DNA of 46,209 bases from Dehalococcoidales bacterium (GTDB lineage Bacteria > Chloroflexota > Dehalococcoidia > Dehalococcoidales > UBA5760): contig JAGGZY010000013.1 in NCBI GenBank assembly GCA_021161775.1, forward strand, positions 1 to 46,209, in the 5' to 3' direction. The stretch's first letter is position 1; every line of letters starts with the position of its first letter. Positions 42,328 to 46,209 of the stretch are shown here, piece after piece. The translations under genes and the position numbers were made by a program. The notes below the pieces were generated by a model. That model did not search any database. It was not told the origin of the DNA and saw only the letters and a program-made list of their open reading frames with translations.

Positions 42328-42951
42328 CTACTTTTCCTCTGTCCCAGCTCCGCTTTTCGGTTTGCTGAGGACCTCATCTACGATACCATACTCCATTGCC
42401 TGCTCAGGATTAAGATAAAAATCCCGGTCGGTATCATGGGTTATCTTCTCCATCGTTTGACCAGTATGCCTGACCAAAATATCGCGAATCACACCTTGCA
42501 AACGCATAATTTCCCGAGCCGCAATCTCGATATCAGATGCCTGTCCCTGAGCCCCACCGACTGCCTGATGTAGGTGGATAGTAGAGTTAGGCAGGGCATA
42601 GCGCTTGCCCTTAGCCCCAGCGCTGAGCAGTATTGTCCCCATACTCGCTGCCATCCCAATACAGATAGTGGACACATCGGGGCGGATAAGCTGCATCGTA
42701 TCGTAAATAGCTAATCCGGAACTGATAACCCCACCGGGACAGTGAATGTAGAGGCTGATGTCCTTATCCGGGTCTTCCCGCTCCAGATAGAGCAACTGAG
42801 CCACCACCACATTAGCTACCTGGTCATTAATCGGCATCCCCAGCATAATAATGCGTTCCTTCAGTAGCAGCGAGTAGATATCAAAAGCCCGTTCTCCCCT
42901 AGTCCCCTTCTCAATCACCATTGGGATAACATCCTGGAATTGATTATTCAT
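42328..42951 (-). CDS. clpP: ATP-dependent Clp protease proteolytic subunit
   Basis: The 207-residue serine peptidase forms the tetradecameric chamber served by ClpX. The triad is Ser103 ([14 protein letters not shown]), His128 ([11 protein letters not shown]) and Asp177 (DTDRDFYL). Its start overlaps the tig stop by four bases (ATGA), so it is coupled to trigger factor; clpX is not in the window although a tig-clpP-clpX order is widespread. The Gln-Phe-rich first residues may be removed on maturation. Confidence 0.96.
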   Translation of the reverse strand: MNNQFQDVIPMVIEKGTRGERAFDIYSLLLKERIIMLGMPINDQVANVVVAQLLYLEREDPDKDISLYIHCPGGVISSGLAIYDTMQLIRPDVSTICIGMAASMGTILLSAGAKGKRYALPNSTIHLHQAVGGAQGQASDIEIAAREIMRLQGVIRDILVRHTGQTMEKITHDTDRDFYLNPEQAMEYGIVDEVLSKPKSGAGTEEK

Positions 42952-44297
42952 TCTGGCACCTCCTTCTTAGCTGTCTCAGTATCTATATCTATCTCAGTTT
43001 CTTTAGCTATCTCCTTGGTCTTTTTGGCTATCTCCACCAGATACTGGATGGTTTTCCGCCTGAGCAGTGACTCCTTGATTGACTCTCGGGACCGAGGGGT
43101 ATTCAGAAAATCCCCAAACTTATCCCTATCGCCCTCGGCAACCCCCTTTACCATATCCTCAATCTCACTATCTATCTCCGCCGGGCTAATCTCAAGCTTC
43201 TCCTCCCGAGTAACCTCGTCTAATACCAGCGCCGCGGTAACCCGCTTAATTGCCGCAGGGCGTAACTCCTCTCTGGCTTCCTCCTCAGTCTTGTTGATGC
43301 TAGCTAGATAGTCACTCAGCCTCCCATCACTCTCCCGCTGGTGTTTTACCTGCTGCTCCAGAAGGCTATCCACCTCCATCTTCACTAGAACCGGGGGGAA
43401 CTCCACCTGAGCCTGGTCCACCACCGCCTGAACCACCCTATCCTCAAAATCCAGCCGAGTCTTCCTCTCAGCCTGAAATCTTATATCGCTGGCGATCTGC
43501 TGCTTAAGCTTATCGAGGGTATTAAACTTAGGGTCAACCCCCCGGGCAAATTCATCATCCAGTTGGGGAAGGCTCTCCTGCTTTATCTCACTAAGCTTTA
43601 CCCTGAAAGTTGCTTCCTGCCCGGCAACCTCCTGGTGAGGATAATCCTGAGGGAAGCGGAGCGGAAACCCCTTTTCCTCACCCCGGTTCATCCCCACCAG
43701 CTGTTCGGCAAACCCCGGTGCTGGGAAAGACTGCTTATCGCTAACCCGATACTGGACGTCCCGTCGGTCTATCAACGGTTTACCGTCGATGGTGCCATTA
43801 ATATCAATGACCACCAAATCACCGAGCGCCACCGGACGTTCTACCGGTTCCCAGCTAGCCTGCTGATGGCGTAATTCTTCCATTACGGCAGTAACATCAC
43901 CCTCATCCAGTTTTACCGACTCCGGGGTAAGCTGAAGACTGTGGTAATCACCGAGTTCCACGGTAGGTGACAGGGGAACTACCGCCTTAAATATTAGTGG
44001 TTCCTGCTGGATTATCTCAATAGAGGGGTAGGCAAATGCCTCAATCTGTTGCTCCTTGAGGGCATCCTCATAAGCCTGAGGTACCAGGGCATCTATCGCC
44101 TCCTCAAGAAGGGTAGCGTGACCCAGATAACGCTCCAGCATCACCCGCGGCGCCTTCCCCCGACGAAAACCAGGGATATTCTTCTGCTTAACCAGCTTAC
44201 GATAAGCCTCCTCCAGCGATGTCTCCAATTCACTAGCCTCCATCTCAACCCGAAGAAAAGCCTGTCGCGTCTCCGTTTTCTCTTTAGTTACCTTCAA
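42948..44297 (-). CDS. tig: Trigger factor (ribosome-associated chaperone and prolyl isomerase)
   Basis: The 449-residue protein has the ribosome-docking signature [17 protein letters not shown], an FKBP-like domain (about 160-250; [14 protein letters not shown] to [15 protein letters not shown]) and a helical C-terminal substrate cradle. I take TTG 44297, four bases after GGAGG and overlapping the aspS stop as TTGA; a GTG 18 bases earlier would overlap the aspS end more and lacks a site. The acidic C-terminal tail ([16 protein letters not shown]) is longer than usual. Confidence 0.95.
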   Translation of the reverse strand: MKVTKEKTETRQAFLRVEMEASELETSLEEAYRKLVKQKNIPGFRRGKAPRVMLERYLGHATLLEEAIDALVPQAYEDALKEQQIEAFAYPSIEIIQQEPLIFKAVVPLSPTVELGDYHSLQLTPESVKLDEGDVTAVMEELRHQQASWEPVERPVALGDLVVIDINGTIDGKPLIDRRDVQYRVSDKQSFPAPGFAEQLVGMNRGEEKGFPLRFPQDYPHQEVAGQEATFRVKLSEIKQESLPQLDDEFARGVDPKFNTLDKLKQQIASDIRFQAERKTRLDFEDRVVQAVVDQAQVEFPPVLVKMEVDSLLEQQVKHQRESDGRLSDYLASINKTEEEAREELRPAAIKRVTAALVLDEVTREEKLEISPAEIDSEIEDMVKGVAEGDRDKFGDFLNTPRSRESIKESLLRRKTIQYLVEIAKKTKEIAKETEIDIDTETAKKEVPE

Positions 44298-46090
44298 TCT
44301 TCCTCCCGTAGACACAAATGTAATTCAGCTAACTGCTCCTCAGTAATCGGCGACGGAGCCTTAAAGGTCAAATCAGTAGCCTCCTGAGTCTTGGGGAAAG
44401 CGATTACCTCCCTGATGGTCTTCTCCTTGGCAAGCAGCATTACCAATCGGTCAATACCAAGAGCAATACCCCCGTGGGGCGGGGCGCCATAGCTAAACGC
44501 CTCCAGCAGATGACCAAAAAGCGGCTCAATCTCGTTATCCTTATATCCCAACAGTCGGAATATCTTCCGCTGTAATTCCGCCTGATAAATCCTCAGACTA
44601 CCACCACCAATCTCATAACCATTACCGACAATATCATAATGCCTACCTCGCACCTTCTCGGGGGCAGTATCTATCAGGGGGATATCCTCATCCCGTGGCA
44701 TCGTAAACGGGTGATGCTCCGCCTCCCATCGTCCCATCTCCTTACTCCAGTGGAGCAGAGGGAAATTTACAATATAGCCAAAGGCAAGCTGGGCTGGGTC
44801 AGCCAGTTTAAGCCGTGCCCCCATCTCCTGCCGTAGTTCACCCAACACCAGATTGACCACCTCAGGTTTGCCGGCGATGATGAGTAACAGGTCCCCCGGA
44901 TTTGCCTCCAGACGGCTCGCCATTCGTTTAATCTGCTCTAGGGTAAGAAACTTAGCCGCCACCGACCGCACCATCTCCATAGTCAGCTCATCCCGGCTGC
45001 CAGCAGCGCGGCTCAGGGAAATGGTTATTATCCCCCCCGCCCCCAAACCTCTCGCCAGCTGATTCAGTTCGTCAAACTGCTTGTGGGTATAGTCAGCACT
45101 GCCGGGGGCACATATCCCCTTTACCTTGCCCCCACTAGCCACCGCTGATTCGAAAATAGTAAATCCCGATTCCTGAGCAATATCGGTAAGGTCAGCTATC
45201 TTCATCCCAAAACGTAAATCAGGCTTATCGGTGCCATAGTTTTCCATTGCCTCAGTATAGCTAAGCCGTGGGAAAGGGGTTAGCAATTTCACCCCTGGTT
45301 TAACCGCCGCTACCAGAGAGGTTAACATCTCCTCAACCAGCCCCAGAATGTCCTCCTCATCAATAAAGCTCATCTCAAGGTCAAGCTGGGTAAACTCTGG
45401 CTGACGGTCAGCGCGGGTATCCTCATCACGAAAACACCGGGCAAGCTGAAAGTATTTCTCCACACCAGCCACCATTAGCAATTGTTTGAGCTGCTGTGGC
45501 GACTGGGGCAGGGCATAGAAACTGCCCAAATGCCGCCGACTCGGCACCAGATAATCACGAGCCCCCTCAGGGGTACTCTTAATCAGGATAGGGGTCTCAA
45601 CCTCAATAAATCCCTTACTATCAAGGAAATTACGAATGGCTCTTTCTACCCGATAACGAAGAATCAGATTCTGCTTCATCCGGGGGCGGCGCAGGTCAAG
45701 ATAACGATACCTGAGACGCAAGCTTTCATCCACCTCAGTTTCCTCATTGATATAAAAGGGCGGGGTCAGCGACGGGTTAAGTATCTCCGCATCCTGAATC
45801 ACCACCTCAATCTCACCGGTAGCCAGTTTAGAATTTTCGGTCCCCTTAGGACGAGCAGTAACCATACCCACCACCCGAATCACATATTCACTACGCATCT
45901 GGCTAGCTATCTCATGGCACTGCGGGGATACCTCGGGATTAAACACCACCTGAACGATACCCTCTCTATCCCGCAGGTCAATGAATATCAGCCCGCCATG
46001 GTCACGACGCCGGTCGACCCACCCCGCCAAACTCACCTCGGTACCTAGATGTCTCTTGTTTAGCTCACCACAGCTATAATTCTTCAGCAA
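44294..46090 (-). CDS. aspS: Aspartyl-tRNA synthetase (bacterial type)
   Basis: This is a class II synthetase of about 598 residues. The N-terminal OB domain (GWVDRRRDHGGLIFIDLRDR) binds the anticodon. Motif 2 is YFQLARCFRDEDTRADRQPEFTQLD, the bacterial GAD insertion follows, and motif 3 is ALGIDRLVMLLA. I prefer the TTG at 46090, six bases after AAGGGG and matching family starts (LKNYSCGELNK); an ATG at 46111 would sit only about six bases from the predicted transcript start. Whether it also charges tRNA-Asn cannot be decided by eye. It is the first gene of aspS-tig-clpP. Confidence 0.95.
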   Translation of the reverse strand: MLKNYSCGELNKRHLGTEVSLAGWVDRRRDHGGLIFIDLRDREGIVQVVFNPEVSPQCHEIASQMRSEYVIRVVGMVTARPKGTENSKLATGEIEVVIQDAEILNPSLTPPFYINEETEVDESLRLRYRYLDLRRPRMKQNLILRYRVERAIRNFLDSKGFIEVETPILIKSTPEGARDYLVPSRRHLGSFYALPQSPQQLKQLLMVAGVEKYFQLARCFRDEDTRADRQPEFTQLDLEMSFIDEEDILGLVEEMLTSLVAAVKPGVKLLTPFPRLSYTEAMENYGTDKPDLRFGMKIADLTDIAQESGFTIFESAVASGGKVKGICAPGSADYTHKQFDELNQLARGLGAGGIITISLSRAAGSRDELTMEMVRSVAAKFLTLEQIKRMASRLEANPGDLLLIIAGKPEVVNLVLGELRQEMGARLKLADPAQLAFGYIVNFPLLHWSKEMGRWEAEHHPFTMPRDEDIPLIDTAPEKVRGRHYDIVGNGYEIGGGSLRIYQAELQRKIFRLLGYKDNEIEPLFGHLLEAFSYGAPPHGGIALGIDRLVMLLAKEKTIREVIAFPKTQEATDLTFKAPSPITEEQLAELHLCLREED

Positions 46091-46122
46091 AATAACCCCT
46101 TTTAAGGACATTCCGTAGCTGA

Positions 46123-46152
46123 ATTATAGCCTATCTAAGGAACGCCATTCAA
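46123..46152 (-). promoter_or_regulatory. Promoter of the aspS-tig-clpP operon
   Basis: TTGAAT (46152-46147) and a perfect TATAAT (46128-46123) are separated by 18 bp on the minus strand. The start near 46117 gives a leader of about 27 nt to the TTG at 46090. Confidence 0.65.
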
Positions 46153-46165
46153 CCTGAAGCTAAAA

Positions 46166-46195
46166 CTAGAACATTGTTCTAGAATATTCTTCTAG
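46166..46195. promoter_or_regulatory. Composite palindromic site upstream of aspS (candidate operator)
   Basis: CTAGAACA-T-TGTTCTAG (46166-46182) is a perfect 17-bp palindrome. It runs directly into AGAATATTCT (46181-46190), also perfect, followed by TCTAG. The site lies just upstream of the -35 box of the aspS promoter, where an activator or a repressor of a divergent gene could bind. Its GAAC-N3-GTTC core differs from the Bacillus LexA box (GAAC-N4-GTTC). Confidence 0.5.
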
Positions 46196-46209
46196 ACCAC
46201 AACCAGAGC

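Noticed and set aside
42328-42330. Expected terminator between the convergent PfkB and clpP genes
   Set aside because: The two stop codons abut with no gap and no hairpin with a T-run was seen at the junction.
46166-46182. LexA/SOS box
   Set aside because: The GAAC and GTTC half-sites are three bases apart, not four as in the Bacillus-type box, and aspS-tig-clpP is not an SOS operon; kept only as an unassigned operator.

Overview
The window looks like a piece of chromosome from an anaerobic bacterium, most plausibly a Chloroflexi lineage related to Dehalococcoidia. That assignment is an inference from gene content: an archaeal/vacuolar-type ATPase operon in place of an F-type one, a four-subunit 2-oxoacid:ferredoxin oxidoreductase, a DUF39-type homocysteine biosynthesis protein, a split transketolase, and several archaeal-flavoured families (DUF61/UPF0216, a COG4030-like HAD protein). 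No rRNA or taxonomic marker is present to prove it. TTG start codons are frequent and several genes overlap as TTGA or ATGA.

Layout. 1-3139 (minus) is the end of a surface-polysaccharide cluster: a flippase cut by the window edge, a UDP-sugar 6-dehydrogenase and a UDP-sugar 4-epimerase. 3386-4827 (minus) carries a short-chain dehydrogenase and a decayed enoyl-CoA hydratase. 5060-11923 holds a LuxR-type response regulator whose phosphoacceptor Asp is Glu, mtaB (minus), and then fabF-recJ and a two-gene transketolase (plus). 11926-17932 (minus) is a tRNA-rich stretch with eight tRNA genes (Leu x3, Cys, Gly, Trp, Pro, Arg) interleaved with a DUF6506 protein, the DUF39 protein, a small membrane protein and the porCDAB operon. 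18001-27040 (minus) is one V-ATPase operon in the order H-I-K-E-C-F-A-B-D-DUF61, driven by a clear promoter. Its proteolipid keeps the five side chains of the Enterococcus Na+ site, so Na+ is the likely coupling ion. A cation/Ca2+ antiporter gene lies next to it.

28361-30160 is an A+T-richer accessory pocket. Two tRNA-Ser genes end in a shared 36-bp direct repeat that runs 7 bp past the CCA, and around them are two unrecognised genes and a truncated copy of one of them. Housekeeping dprA and topA follow. 33516-36246 is a second A+T-richer insert, with its own strong promoter, between topA and a XerC/D recombinase gene. It holds three genes: a 75-residue protein, a 610-residue GHKL-type ATPase and a DUF1016-like protein. 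This is the best candidate here for an undescribed system, probably defence-related. 

36339-42327 (plus) runs xerD-like, aminopeptidase P, efp (with an altered tip loop) and a tight four-gene set: a PHP phosphoesterase, a PurN-like formyltransferase, a COG4030-like HAD protein and a PfkB kinase. 42328-46090 (minus) is aspS-tig-clpP, a translation and proteostasis operon with a promoter and an upstream palindromic site near the right edge.
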